DNA of 64,000 nucleotides from SLJN01 sp964505385 (GTDB taxonomy: Bacteria > Bacteroidota > Rhodothermia > Balneolales > Natronogracilivirgulaceae): positions 62,001-126,000 of the forward strand of contig CAZDIA010000003.1 of NCBI GenBank assembly GCA_964505385.1, given 5' to 3'. The notes below the pieces were generated by a model, which was not told the DNA's origin, searched no databases, and was given only the letters and a program-made list of their open reading frames with translations. A program made the translations under genes and the position numbers. This document shows positions 25,808 through 35,152 of the stretch, in pieces; the stretch's first letter is position 1, and each line of letters starts with the position of its first letter.

Positions 25808-27280
25808 TCATTCATGCGGCTTCCATTCTTTTATCCGTTCCCGGATTACTTCCCCGGCCCGATCCATCGATATACGCTCCTGTTTCATGGAATCACGATT
25901 CCGAAGGGTAACGGTTTGATCTTCCAGCGAATCAAAATCAACCGTGAGGCAGAATGGGGTGCCTGCTTCATCCAGCCGGCGGTATCGTTTACCAATAGAA
26001 CCCCGGTCATCATACTGCACTTTGAAATCTTCTGACAGTTCCCGCATAAGTTTTTTGGCAGGCTCCTGTAACTCAGGTTTTTTCATCAGCGGAAATACTC
26101 CACAAGTGATTGGCGCCAGTTTGGGATGCATTTTAAGCACTACACGCTCCTCGGTTGTTCCCTCTTTCTCTCCGGGCACCTCTTCCTTCCGATAGGCATC
26201 ACACAACACCATCAACACACAGCGGTCCAAACCGATTGAAGTTTCCACAACGTACGGCAGATAGCGCTTTTGGGTCTGCGGATCAAAATACTCGAGCTTC
26301 TTTCCCGAATATTCTTTATGCCGTCCGAGATCAAAATCTGTGCGGTTGTGAACCCCTTCAACTTCTTTCCATCCAATCGGGAAATAATATTCTATATCAG
26401 CAGCATCTTTCGCATAGTGAGCAAGATGATCGGGTGGATGATCTTCCATCCTCAGTTTTTCGCTCCGGATTCCCAGATCCAAAAACCAGTTAAATCTCTC
26501 CTCACTCCAGCGCTTGTACTCTTCATCATCCTGGCCCGGTTCCACAAAATACTGCATTTCCATTTGCTCGAACTCCCGCATGCGAAATACAAACTGCCGC
26601 GCCACCACCTCGTTCCGGAACGCCTTACCAACCTGTGCTATGCCGAATGGAACCTGTTGACGCGAGGTGTTCAACACATTATGAAAATTAACATAAATCC
26701 CCTGTGCAGTTTCAGGGCGGATGTAAACCGTACTATCTTCGCCTTTTGCAGTTGCACCAAACTGCGTCTGGAACATCAGATTAAACTGGCGCACCTCAGT
26801 CCAGTCAAACGCGCCGGAGTCGGGCCCTTTAATTTCTTCTTCCTGGATGATATCGTACAGATCTTCATTCAAGCCCTTGCGGGACCCAGCGGTATCCAGT
26901 TTTTCCTGGACTTCTTTGGCATGTTCGGAATGCCCTTTTTGTTCCAATTTATGAATATAATCTTCGATCAGCGTATCCGCCCGGTATCGCATTTTGGACT
27001 GACGGTCATCAATCATCGGATCATTGAAGCTTTCTACGTGGCCGCTTGCCTCCCATACTTTGGGGTGCATAAGGATAGCCGCGTCCAGGCCTACAATATT
27101 ATCGTGGTGCTGGGTCATCGCCCTCCACCACATGTCGTTGATTTTACGTTTTAGCTCCACACCCAACGGGCCGTAATCATAGACGGCACCCAAACCGCCA
27201 TAAATTTCTGATGATTGAAATATAAATCCGCGTGCTTTGCTTAATGAAACAATTGTGTCGAGTTTATCGAGGTCTGCCAT
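25808..27280 (-). CDS. glyQS: Glycine--tRNA ligase (homodimeric type)
   Basis: 490 residues, the eukaryote-like alpha2 type, not the bacterial alpha2-beta2 type. It charges tRNA-Gly. Class II motifs are visible: ARGFIFQSSEIYGGLGAVYDYGPLG at the start, motif 2 around QVGKAFRNEVVARQFVFRMREFEQME, and motif 3 in ETSIGLDRCVLMVL. The C-terminal anticodon-binding domain follows (KLAPITCGVFPLMKK ... YDDRGSIGKRYRRLDEAGTPFCLTVDFDSL). Single gene, 167 bp downstream of the permease stop on the other side. Confidence 0.97.
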   Translation of the reverse strand: MADLDKLDTIVSLSKARGFIFQSSEIYGGLGAVYDYGPLGVELKRKINDMWWRAMTQHHDNIVGLDAAILMHPKVWEASGHVESFNDPMIDDRQSKMRYRADTLIEDYIHKLEQKGHSEHAKEVQEKLDTAGSRKGLNEDLYDIIQEEEIKGPDSGAFDWTEVRQFNLMFQTQFGATAKGEDSTVYIRPETAQGIYVNFHNVLNTSRQQVPFGIAQVGKAFRNEVVARQFVFRMREFEQMEMQYFVEPGQDDEEYKRWSEERFNWFLDLGIRSEKLRMEDHPPDHLAHYAKDAADIEYYFPIGWKEVEGVHNRTDFDLGRHKEYSGKKLEYFDPQTQKRYLPYVVETSIGLDRCVLMVLCDAYRKEEVPGEKEGTTEERVVLKMHPKLAPITCGVFPLMKKPELQEPAKKLMRELSEDFKVQYDDRGSIGKRYRRLDEAGTPFCLTVDFDSLEDQTVTLRNRDSMKQERISMDRAGEVIRERIKEWKPHE

Positions 27281-27447
27281 GTAAATCTATATGTAAACTG
27301 TAATAATTTGCTTTCTGATCGAACCGCGAAATATACCGAGAATATCGCCCCTTTTACAAATCAGAACAGCAAAAGAAAGCATCACTTTTCGGCATTCATA
27401 CAACCCATAGCTTGTAGATTTCGGCTTACATCAACTCAAGGTTTTTC

Positions 27448-29595
27448 TCACTTTTCGAATTGCAGATACAATGTGGATATCCCTCGTTGATCACCGATAA
27501 TCGTGAGCCGGTCCCCTTCCTTGAGCACAGTTTTACCTGTTGGTACGATAACCTGACCATCGCGGTTAATCATAGCGATCAGGCTTCCCTCTGGGATATC
27601 CAGCTCCTTGATTTGCTTGTCAATAAAAGTTTTTGTGGCATTAGTTCGCTCGAGCTGAACAGAGTAAAAGCGCTCATCACGGAGAAGGATTTCCTTTAAC
27701 TGTTGCTCATTCTCAGCGCTCAGCCATTGATACAGAAACTCACTATCTTCTACACGACTCGCAAGCTGTGATAAAAATCGAAGGTGTTGTGCCGGGTTCT
27801 CATCCGGGCTTACGAGAAAGATCACCGCATACACCTTTTGTTTTACTTCATGGGTATCATACCAGTTGTCCCACACTTTCGGATGCAACCCTTCGCGGCA
27901 CCGAACCAGTACCATTTCAGGGTGTTTAATTCCGTGTATACGCAAGTGTGGTAAAGCAACGCCGTTTGTGATCGGTGTACCACCCATGTGAGTCCCCTCC
28001 ATAAATCCCTCAATCAACTCATCGGGTGATGTAGCAAGTTTTTCTTTGAGCTGATCTTCAGAGGCCGGTAACCGCTCTGACAGCGACCGTGCCGTATTAT
28101 TAAGCATCTTGTCAAACGTGTGGCCTTTCCTCATGTCTATTACATTAGCACGCGCCACAACCTGATCAAAGGGATCCGACTCTCTCAGACCCTTATCTTT
28201 CATGACAGCCAGCATCTCTTTGTCGAGCTCTTCATAGCGTCTTCTTCCAAGCCGCTCAAAAATGTGGTAAATCGCACCATCGCGATAAACCCGCTCTTTG
28301 GCATAATACCAATACCAGAGTACACAAAATGCAGTTACACCGGCTGTAAATAAAATTGAAAGAAGACCAATCTGAATAATCAGCCAGATACTGGCTATAA
28401 TGCCGAATATTTGCGTCCACGGATAAAAAGGCGATCTGAATCCGGGGTCATAGGTTTCAATTCGGCTTTCTCTCATTACGATGACGGCCAGGTTCAGGAA
28501 ACCGAAAATCAACAGATTGAAAGCACTTCCAAGTCTGGCTATAGCCTCAATATCGAGTGTGAGGATAAAGAAGGCCATTACCAGGCCTGTTAACAGGATG
28601 GCGATAGTCGGGGTTTTAAATTTTCCGACATTGGCCAGCTTTTTCCAAATGAGCTGGTCCCGTGCCATGGCCATCGGGTAGCGCGATGCCGACATTATCC
28701 CCGCATTTGCAGTTGATGCGAAGGCTGCAATCGCGGCAATAACGATGAGAAATACCCCGAGTTCGCCCGGCAGCCAGTCAAAAAAGTTTGAAGCAACGGT
28801 AGCTACCGGGGTTAAATCCTCCTGAAATGAAGCAGGATCCAACAACGATACCATGACATATACCCCAAGCACGTAGATGATCGTAGCTGTAAGCAATGAC
28901 AAGATCATACCCAGTGGTAAATTACGCTCGGGGTTTTCCACTTCTTCGGATACACTCGCAACTTTTGTTAATCCCCCGTAAGATACAAAAACCAGCCCGA
29001 TCGTAACGGCAAGACCTTCCAGCCCATGCGGGAGAAACGGCGTAAACTGTTCCTGCTGATTTTCGGCGACGTTGCCGCTGAAAACTTCAGCCATACCAAA
29101 AATCAAAAATCCAATGAGGATTGTGATCAGTATCACAACCAGACTGACCTGCAGAAGGCTGGTTTGCTTTGCACCGATAATATTAGATAGGGTAAACAGC
29201 AAAGTCAGCACTACCGCGAGCGTGGTAATATCCACATCCACGAACAGAAACAAATAGGCCCCCATACCAACAAGGGCAAACGCACTTTTGAATACCAGCG
29301 TAAACCAATTACCGAAACCACCTATTGTTCCAACCATTGGCCCCAGGCTGCGATCAAGATAATAATAAGAACCGCCGGCTTTGGGAAGTGCTGTTGACAG
29401 TTCAGCAATACTGAGCATTGCCGGTATCACAAGAATACCGCCAATTAAATATGCAAGCACAACAGCCGGCCCGGCCTGAGCGCTGGCAATTCCCGGCAAT
29501 AGAAAAAATCCGGAACTGAACATCGCACCGGTACTGATTGCGTAGACGTCAAATAATTTTAATTCCCTTTTTAGCCTGTTATTCTCTTCAGCCAT
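27448..29595 (-). CDS. APC amino-acid permease fused to EIIA and TrkA-C domains
   Basis: 715 residues. Residues 1-440 are an amino-acid/polyamine permease with about 12 membrane segments (KLFDVYAISTGAMFSSGFFLLPG, AELSTALPKAGGSYYYLDR). Residues about 475-620 form a PTS EIIA-2 (fructose/Ntr) domain with the phospho-acceptor position His550 in NGVALPHLRIHG. The last about 85 residues look like a TrkA-C domain (SLIAMINRDGQVIVPTGKTVLKEGDRLTIIGD). This suggests transport gated by phosphorylation or a small ligand. The transported substrate is unknown. It is divergent from the CPA2 antiporter with a 401-bp spacer holding a palindromic repeat. Confidence 0.9.
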   Translation of the reverse strand: MAEENNRLKRELKLFDVYAISTGAMFSSGFFLLPGIASAQAGPAVVLAYLIGGILVIPAMLSIAELSTALPKAGGSYYYLDRSLGPMVGTIGGFGNWFTLVFKSAFALVGMGAYLFLFVDVDITTLAVVLTLLFTLSNIIGAKQTSLLQVSLVVILITILIGFLIFGMAEVFSGNVAENQQEQFTPFLPHGLEGLAVTIGLVFVSYGGLTKVASVSEEVENPERNLPLGMILSLLTATIIYVLGVYVMVSLLDPASFQEDLTPVATVASNFFDWLPGELGVFLIVIAAIAAFASTANAGIMSASRYPMAMARDQLIWKKLANVGKFKTPTIAILLTGLVMAFFILTLDIEAIARLGSAFNLLIFGFLNLAVIVMRESRIETYDPGFRSPFYPWTQIFGIIASIWLIIQIGLLSILFTAGVTAFCVLWYWYYAKERVYRDGAIYHIFERLGRRRYEELDKEMLAVMKDKGLRESDPFDQVVARANVIDMRKGHTFDKMLNNTARSLSERLPASEDQLKEKLATSPDELIEGFMEGTHMGGTPITNGVALPHLRIHGIKHPEMVLVRCREGLHPKVWDNWYDTHEVKQKVYAVIFLVSPDENPAQHLRFLSQLASRVEDSEFLYQWLSAENEQQLKEILLRDERFYSVQLERTNATKTFIDKQIKELDIPEGSLIAMINRDGQVIVPTGKTVLKEGDRLTIIGDQRGISTLYLQFEK

Positions 29596-29702
29596 AAGAA
29601 TACGATAACATATATTTTAAAACTTTCCCCGCAAACTTTACTCAACTAAAAGCGACACAATGATTTTAAAATTAGCTATATTAACACGTTTGATTTGCTC
29701 TT

Positions 29703-29843
29703 AGTGCCTTTTAGAAAACTCAAAATGCCCAATAAATGCCAAGATCAACGCGCGTGAAGTCCCAAAAAGCGCAGTCTACACGGCGTACATAAGCATTTTT
29801 AGGGTGAGCAGAACCAAGATAGTGGCGTTTTCTTAGATGCACT
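29703..29843. repeat. Palindromic repeat, copy A
   Basis: About 141 bp from AGTGCCTTTTAGAAAAC to TTTTCTTAGATGCACT in the 401-bp intergenic region before the antiporter gene. It shares most of its bases with copy B at 50268-50405, including AAGTCCCAAAAAGCGCAGT and GGCGTTTTCTTAGA. The ends are inverse complements, so it can fold as one long hairpin; the inner left arm is more diverged than in copy B. The remaining parts of this intergenic region (29596-29702, 29844-29996) show no gene. Confidence 0.85.
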
Positions 29844-29996
29844 AATTAATTTTTGACTCATCAGCAGTCCGACAATAAAGAATAGCGTAATCGTGTTGCT
29901 ATTGACTAATCAATGAGGATAATAACGCAAAGCGCTGAAATTAAAAAAACAATCTAATCAAGCTCAGTTTATCTTTCTTTAAGCTACCTACTCCCG

Positions 29997-32549
29997 ATGG
30001 AATTTATTCAGGACTATTTTAACATCACCCTGCCTGTAACCGACCCGGTTCTGATTTTTGCCATAGTGATGCTGATTATCCTGATCGCGCCTATGGTATT
30101 TGATAAACTAAGACTCCCCGGTATTGTAGGTTTAATCTTGTCCGGTACCATTGTGGGGCCGAGCGTACTCGGTTTACTGGAGCGTGATGACACCATTATC
30201 CTGCTTGGCACTGTAGGCCTGCTCTATTTGATGTTCATGGCCGGGCTTTCTATTGATCTTTCCCAGTTTAATAAACTGCGAAACAAAAGCCTGAGCTTTG
30301 GTATTCTATCCTTTTTTATCCCCCAGATTTCGGCATTGTGGATAGGTATGTGGTTGCTTGATTTCTCTTTTGCCACAGCTTTACTCCTGGGCTCTATTGT
30401 CGGCTCACACACACTGCTGGCATATCCGATTGCCAACCGGCTTGGGATAACCAAAAATACCGGTGTAACGATGACTATGGGAGGAACAATCGTCACAGAC
30501 TCCCTCTCACTGGTAATCCTCGCCCTGGTGGTAGCTTCAGTCGACGGGGCGCTCGATTTTGGTTTCTGGCTTGAATTTATTGGCTTTGTCGGACTTTATA
30601 CCGCTGCTATGCTGGTCGGCCTGCCACGTCTCGGGAGACTCTTTTTCAGAAATGTGCGAAATCAAACCAATACGGAGTATGTATTTTTAATCGCCGTACT
30701 ATTTACCACAGCCTGGCTTGCTGAAGTTGCCGGCCTTGCAGCCATTGTTGGTGCATTCCTGGCCGGATTAACCATGAACCGCCTCGTACCTGAAAACAGC
30801 ACGTTGATGAGCCGGGTACAATTTGTCGGCAATGCGCTATTTATTCCGTTTTTCCTGCTTTCGGTCGGAATGCTGGTTGATGTTACCATACTTTTAAGCC
30901 TTGATGTATGGTTGATTACTTTGGCTTTTACAGCGCTTGTGATGATTGGTAAACTATTGGCCGCCAAAGTAAGTCAATTAATATTCGGGCTCAGCTCTGT
31001 TGAAGGTTGGACTATCTATGGCCTGTCCATCCCTCAGGCGGCGGCAACTCTTGCTGTTACCCTTATCGGTTATGATCTCGGCTTTTTTGACGACAATGCC
31101 GTCAACGCTGTGGTAATCATGATACTGATTACCTGTCTGGTCGGTCCGTATCTTGTTGAAAACTTCGGGCGAAAAGTAGCTGTTCAGGAAGAAGAAAAAC
31201 CATATGATCCGGCCGAAGCCCCGCAACGACTGCTGATTCCGCTGGCCAATCCGGCCACATCTCAAAGTCTTATGGATCTTGCCATGATGATCCGGAAAAA
31301 AGATTCGACGCAACCCATTTTCCCTCTCACCGTTGCCCGTGATGATGAAAAGGTAGAAGCACAGGTTGCCGAGAGTGAAAAAATGTTGAGCCATGCTGTG
31401 GTTCACGCCGCCGCAGCAGATATCCCGGTTGTACCTATTACCCGGGTTGATATGAATATTGCCTCCGGTATTGTACGCGCCGTCAAAGAGTTGCGAATTA
31501 CAAATATTGTAATTGGATGGAAGGGAGAAGCGGCTCCTCGCAAGAAAGTTTTCGGCTCGGTACTTGACCAGCTTCTTGAGCAGACCGACGAGATGGTTAT
31601 GGTTTGCAAGTTTGATCAACCATTGAATACTACCAAAAAAATTGTGCTTGCCGTGCCGCCACTGGCCGAAAGAGAGCCGGGTTTTAGTACTACCATGAAC
31701 ACAATCAAAACTATGGTTCAGCAAATCGGCAGTGATTTAAAAGTAATTGCGACGCACAGCAATATTGATATCCTGGATGAATTTTTCACTCAGAAAGACC
31801 CGGAAATTGAGGCGGAATTCCAGACATTGACAGACTGGAACGAAATGTTTCGAGACGATTTCATCAGTTTGCGTACTTCTGAAATGATGATACTGCTAAG
31901 TGCCAGAAACGGTTCCATCTCCTGGCATCCATCTCTGGAACGCCTGCCGGGTCAGATATCCAAACAAAATCCGAATGTAAATTTTCTGATAGTTTATCCT
32001 ACCGAACAAGTAGCTGCGCAGATGCCTGTGTTGCAAATTGACTACCAAAAATCGTATCGCCTGCCCGATATCTCAGCGCAAAATGTTTCCATAAAACTGG
32101 ATGATATTTCTTATGAGGAAGCAATATCCGGCATGATGAAATCTTACTTTAAAGATAATGAAAGCGGGCTGCAAGCCGCCGTTAACACGCTTCTGCGGGT
32201 CAATCCCGATAACATGCCGGGTGAACTTCCGGGAGTCTTGCTTACTCACGCGTCAAGCGCTCATGTTACCGAGCCAACTCTCTTTCTTGGTCTTAGCAGT
32301 AAAGGCATCCATCACGATAAAGTTTCTGAACCGATTTATATCATTTTCATTTTACTTGTTCCTAAAGGCTACGGCATACAGCGCACGCTTAACATTTTGG
32401 GCAAACTGACGCGCTTGATCGGTTCTGCCGAAATTGTTGAGCAATTGAGTGATGCCTCTACTATTCAGGAAATTCGCGATATTTTATCGGCAAAACTTGT
32501 ATTCAAACATGAGAAAAATAATTTATCAAGGAAAAACAACAGCAAGTAG
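29997..32549 (+). CDS. CPA2-type cation:proton antiporter with Usp-like C-terminus
   Basis: 850 residues. Residues 1-395 have about 12 membrane segments of the Kef/NapA-like Na+(K+)/H+ exchanger fold (IVGLILSGTIVGPSVLGLL, FMAGLSIDLSQF, GTIVTDSLSLVILAL with the conserved Asp, GAFLAGLTMNRLVP). Residues about 410-560 resemble a universal-stress-type domain (LIPLANPATSQSLMDLAMMI, ITNIVIGWKG), and a second, weaker Usp-like half follows to the end. It exchanges monovalent cations for protons at the inner membrane; the ion is not determinable. Possibly linked in function to the EIIA-bearing permease next door, which is divergent. Confidence 0.88.
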   Translation: MEFIQDYFNITLPVTDPVLIFAIVMLIILIAPMVFDKLRLPGIVGLILSGTIVGPSVLGLLERDDTIILLGTVGLLYLMFMAGLSIDLSQFNKLRNKSLSFGILSFFIPQISALWIGMWLLDFSFATALLLGSIVGSHTLLAYPIANRLGITKNTGVTMTMGGTIVTDSLSLVILALVVASVDGALDFGFWLEFIGFVGLYTAAMLVGLPRLGRLFFRNVRNQTNTEYVFLIAVLFTTAWLAEVAGLAAIVGAFLAGLTMNRLVPENSTLMSRVQFVGNALFIPFFLLSVGMLVDVTILLSLDVWLITLAFTALVMIGKLLAAKVSQLIFGLSSVEGWTIYGLSIPQAAATLAVTLIGYDLGFFDDNAVNAVVIMILITCLVGPYLVENFGRKVAVQEEEKPYDPAEAPQRLLIPLANPATSQSLMDLAMMIRKKDSTQPIFPLTVARDDEKVEAQVAESEKMLSHAVVHAAAADIPVVPITRVDMNIASGIVRAVKELRITNIVIGWKGEAAPRKKVFGSVLDQLLEQTDEMVMVCKFDQPLNTTKKIVLAVPPLAEREPGFSTTMNTIKTMVQQIGSDLKVIATHSNIDILDEFFTQKDPEIEAEFQTLTDWNEMFRDDFISLRTSEMMILLSARNGSISWHPSLERLPGQISKQNPNVNFLIVYPTEQVAAQMPVLQIDYQKSYRLPDISAQNVSIKLDDISYEEAISGMMKSYFKDNESGLQAAVNTLLRVNPDNMPGELPGVLLTHASSAHVTEPTLFLGLSSKGIHHDKVSEPIYIIFILLVPKGYGIQRTLNILGKLTRLIGSAEIVEQLSDASTIQEIRDILSAKLVFKHEKNNLSRKNNSK

Positions 32550-32613
32550 TTTTAACCACTAAGATCAATATTACAGCTAAGCGAGTAGAACTCTTTGTTA
32601 AGGTTTTTGACTG

Positions 32614-33513
32614 CTAAACTTCTTCTTCGATATATATAGCTTGCTTGGCAGCGAGAAGCGTATTTTTCATAAGCATAGCTACAGTCATTGGTCCTACACC
32701 TCCGGGCACCGGTGTTATCCAGTTAGCTTTTTCTTTAACGCTTTCAAAATCGCAGTCGCCAACGAGTCGGTAACCTCTTTCCCTTTCGTGATCCGCAAGC
32801 CGGTTTATACCCACATCCAGCACCACAACTCCTTCTTTAATCATCGGGCCGGTAATCAGACGGGGAGAACCAGCTGCCGAGATTAAAATATCTGCATTGA
32901 TTGTATGCCTGGTGAGGTCTTTGGTGTACTGATGGCAAATTGTAACTGTTGCTTTGCCTGCTCCATCCTCACGGGAAATCATTAGTGATATCGGTTTTCC
33001 GACAATATTACTCGCCCCGACAACCACAGCGTGTTTGCCTTTGGTAACGATACTGTAATAATTAAATAACTCCATGATACCCGCAGGTGTACATGGGCGG
33101 AATGCGGGCTGGCCCACTGTCAGCCGCCCCATATTCATAGGATGGAAACCGTCGACGTCTTTCCGATAATCCATCTCCTCAATGATATCCCATGAAGGCA
33201 GATGACCGGGCAGTGGCAACTGCAGCAGGATACCGTCAATGGTATCATCTTCATTTAATTGATGTATAGTATCCTTTAGCTGAGCTTCGGAGATGGTATC
33301 AGGGAGATTCAAGGTATCAGAATCGATACCTACTTCTCCACAAGCTTTGGTTTTTGCTTTTACATAGGTATGTGAAGCCGGGTTGTTTCCAACCACAACA
33401 GCCTGAAGTTTAGGAGCTCTGTTTCCCTGTCCTATCCAGTACTGTACATCTTCCCTCACCTGCTCCCGGATCAGCTTCGATACTTTCTTTCCATCTATAA
33501 TATTTGCAGACAT
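32614..33513 (-). CDS. folD: Bifunctional methylenetetrahydrofolate dehydrogenase/cyclohydrolase FolD
   Basis: 299 residues. FolD interconverts 5,10-methylene-, methenyl- and 10-formyl-tetrahydrofolate with NADP. Signature sequences are SHTYVKAKTKACGEVGID (with the catalytic Lys), DGILLQLPLPGHL, PCTPAGIMEL, VVVGASNIVGKPISLM (nucleotide binding) and WITPVPGGVGPMTVAMLM. It lies 83 bp downstream of an EIIA-Ntr-like gene and is convergent with the antiporter gene. Confidence 0.97.
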   Translation of the reverse strand: MSANIIDGKKVSKLIREQVREDVQYWIGQGNRAPKLQAVVVGNNPASHTYVKAKTKACGEVGIDSDTLNLPDTISEAQLKDTIHQLNEDDTIDGILLQLPLPGHLPSWDIIEEMDYRKDVDGFHPMNMGRLTVGQPAFRPCTPAGIMELFNYYSIVTKGKHAVVVGASNIVGKPISLMISREDGAGKATVTICHQYTKDLTRHTINADILISAAGSPRLITGPMIKEGVVVLDVGINRLADHERERGYRLVGDCDFESVKEKANWITPVPGGVGPMTVAMLMKNTLLAAKQAIYIEEEV

Positions 33514-33596
33514 CGCAATCCAGGTAGTTAATGATTATGTAGAATGCCCATCCGCCCTGATCAGGACAAGCAAATGATTTAAAGAATAATGGTTTA

Positions 33597-34067
33597 CTAA
33601 ACTTTAATAAACTGTTCTTCCTCGCTTCGAAAAGCTTCAAGTATTTCATCCTTGGTTTTGGACTGCTCAAGCTTTTCCCGGAACGATTGATTGTTCAAAA
33701 GACGCGAAACCCTACTTAACATCTTGATATGCAGGCTATTTTGAGCTTCCGGGCCTACCAGAAGAAAAACCATACTAACAGGCTCACCATCAATGGCACC
33801 GTATTCAATGGGTGTAGAAAGACAGGCGAAAGCCGCATATGAGCGGTCAAGACCGGCCGCTTTACCATGAGGAATCGCAAGCCCGCGTCCTACTCCGGTT
33901 GACATAATCTCTTCACGTGTTAAAACCGCTTCACGGGCACGTTCGGTTATTTCATCAGTGACGTGCAACTTTAAAGTATCTACCAGTTTACTGATTAATT
34001 CCGGCTTGGAACTGACATTGAGATCCGGGAAAACATTATTATGATCGAGCAGATCGTAAACTCTCAT
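33597..34067 (-). CDS. PTS EIIA-Ntr (PtsN-like) protein
   Basis: 156 residues, a stand-alone EIIA-2 domain. The phosphorylated His67 is in GRGLAIPHGKA, and MVFLLVGPEAQNSLHIKMLSRVSRLL is typical of PtsN/EIIA-Ntr. Such proteins accept phosphate from NPr/HPr and regulate potassium transport, nitrogen metabolism or sigma factors; they do not carry sugar without a membrane partner. No EIIB or EIIC gene lies nearby. The permease 4 kb away carries a fused copy of the same type of domain. Transcribed just ahead of folD. Confidence 0.9.
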   Translation of the reverse strand: MRVYDLLDHNNVFPDLNVSSKPELISKLVDTLKLHVTDEITERAREAVLTREEIMSTGVGRGLAIPHGKAAGLDRSYAAFACLSTPIEYGAIDGEPVSMVFLLVGPEAQNSLHIKMLSRVSRLLNNQSFREKLEQSKTKDEILEAFRSEEEQFIKV

Positions 34068-34373
34068 AGAATTTAATCTTCGGAAATTTTATGTTTTGAT
34101 AACTAACTAATATACAGAGCTTAAATACATCGGGCCAACCAAAAAAATGATTCCTTATGATTGATCTGTCCATATCTCGTAAAATCAATCATATAGAACA
34201 ACCTCTAAATTGGTTGACTCCACCTCTCCTCTATCGATTCAGAGAAGAAAATGTTGTAGAATATTCCGATGGAATGCTAAAATATTGATTTCTTAACCTA
34301 AAAGCTGAAAAACAATTCCATCTACCAACTGCTTTACCGTGAAAATCGTATAGATTCTTTGTACTATTTGACT

Positions 34374-35045
34374 ATGTATAATTGGATTTTATCAGCATTA
34401 ACAATATTGGCTAAAGATATCGATCTGGAAGTTCGCTCACGCTATGCTATTAATACGGTTTTAGTATTTGTGCTTACTTCTACCTTGATTATCATTTTTG
34501 CAGTGGGTCCCGAAGAACTATCCGACCAAACCATGAGCGGCCTGATCTGGATTATCGTTCTTTTTGCTGCGTTAAGCACCCTTGCACGATCATTCGTTAG
34601 TGAGGCAGAGCGAGGCACAATGGACCTTCTGCGACTACATACCGATGGCACCGAGGTATTCGCCGGCAAGTTGATTTTCAACTTTCTTCTTACTCTTGTG
34701 ATCACCGTTCCTGCCTTTATAATCTATTTTCTTATTTTGAACATTCAGGTGCAAAATTTTCTGATTTTGATAAGTGCAATATTACTTGGCACAATTGCGC
34801 TGGCCGGTGTCTCCACCCTCCTCGGGGCGTTGATATCTCAGGCAGCGCGTAAAGGAACCGCCTTTTCAGTTATAAGTCTGCCACTACTGGTTCCGCTTGT
34901 ATTGTTGCTTGTGCGTGTTACACAAGCTGCAATCAGCACTGAAAATGTTACCGGGACCGGCCAGGACATACTGGCAATTATCGGTTTCGGTGGCACCACA
35001 ATTACCGCATCATTCATCCTGTTTGATTATATCTGGCAGGATTAA
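34374..35045 (+). CDS. ccmB: Heme exporter subunit CcmB
   Basis: 223 residues from ATG 34374; a TTG at 34359 could add five. It has six membrane segments and the CcmB pattern: KDIDLEVRSRYAINTVLVFVL near the start, EAERGTMDLLRLHTD and GKLIFNFLLTLVITVPAFI. CcmB is the membrane part of the CcmAB ABC transporter used in cytochrome c maturation (system I). Neither ccmA nor the other ccm genes are adjacent upstream or downstream here, which is unusual. The 306 bp upstream (34068-34373) hold no gene that I can see. Confidence 0.85.
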   Translation: MYNWILSALTILAKDIDLEVRSRYAINTVLVFVLTSTLIIIFAVGPEELSDQTMSGLIWIIVLFAALSTLARSFVSEAERGTMDLLRLHTDGTEVFAGKLIFNFLLTLVITVPAFIIYFLILNIQVQNFLILISAILLGTIALAGVSTLLGALISQAARKGTAFSVISLPLLVPLVLLLVRVTQAAISTENVTGTGQDILAIIGFGGTTITASFILFDYIWQD

Positions 35046-35152
35046 ATTTCGAAAGCATTTTTGTTGAGTACTGATCTGTCATTCATACACCTGTCCGGTA
35101 AGATCAACAACATCATCACGACAAACGATAAATGGTTTTTGGGTAACACATA

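Noticed and set aside
26270..27154. A 294-codon open frame on the + strand opposite glyQS
   Set aside because: It lies fully antisense to a certain essential gene and its protein has no recognisable domain; codon shadow of glyQS.
29703..29843. tRNA or rRNA fragment
   Set aside because: No cloverleaf, no CCA end or TTC loop; it is repeated at 50268 as a simple long palindrome.
30978..31724. A 248-codon open frame on the - strand inside the antiporter gene
   Set aside because: Antisense to a gene with clear family motifs; composition (many Asn, His, Arg) typical of a shadow frame.
34068..34373. A small gene or riboswitch upstream of ccmB
   Set aside because: Only short frames with early stops and no convincing conserved structure are visible.
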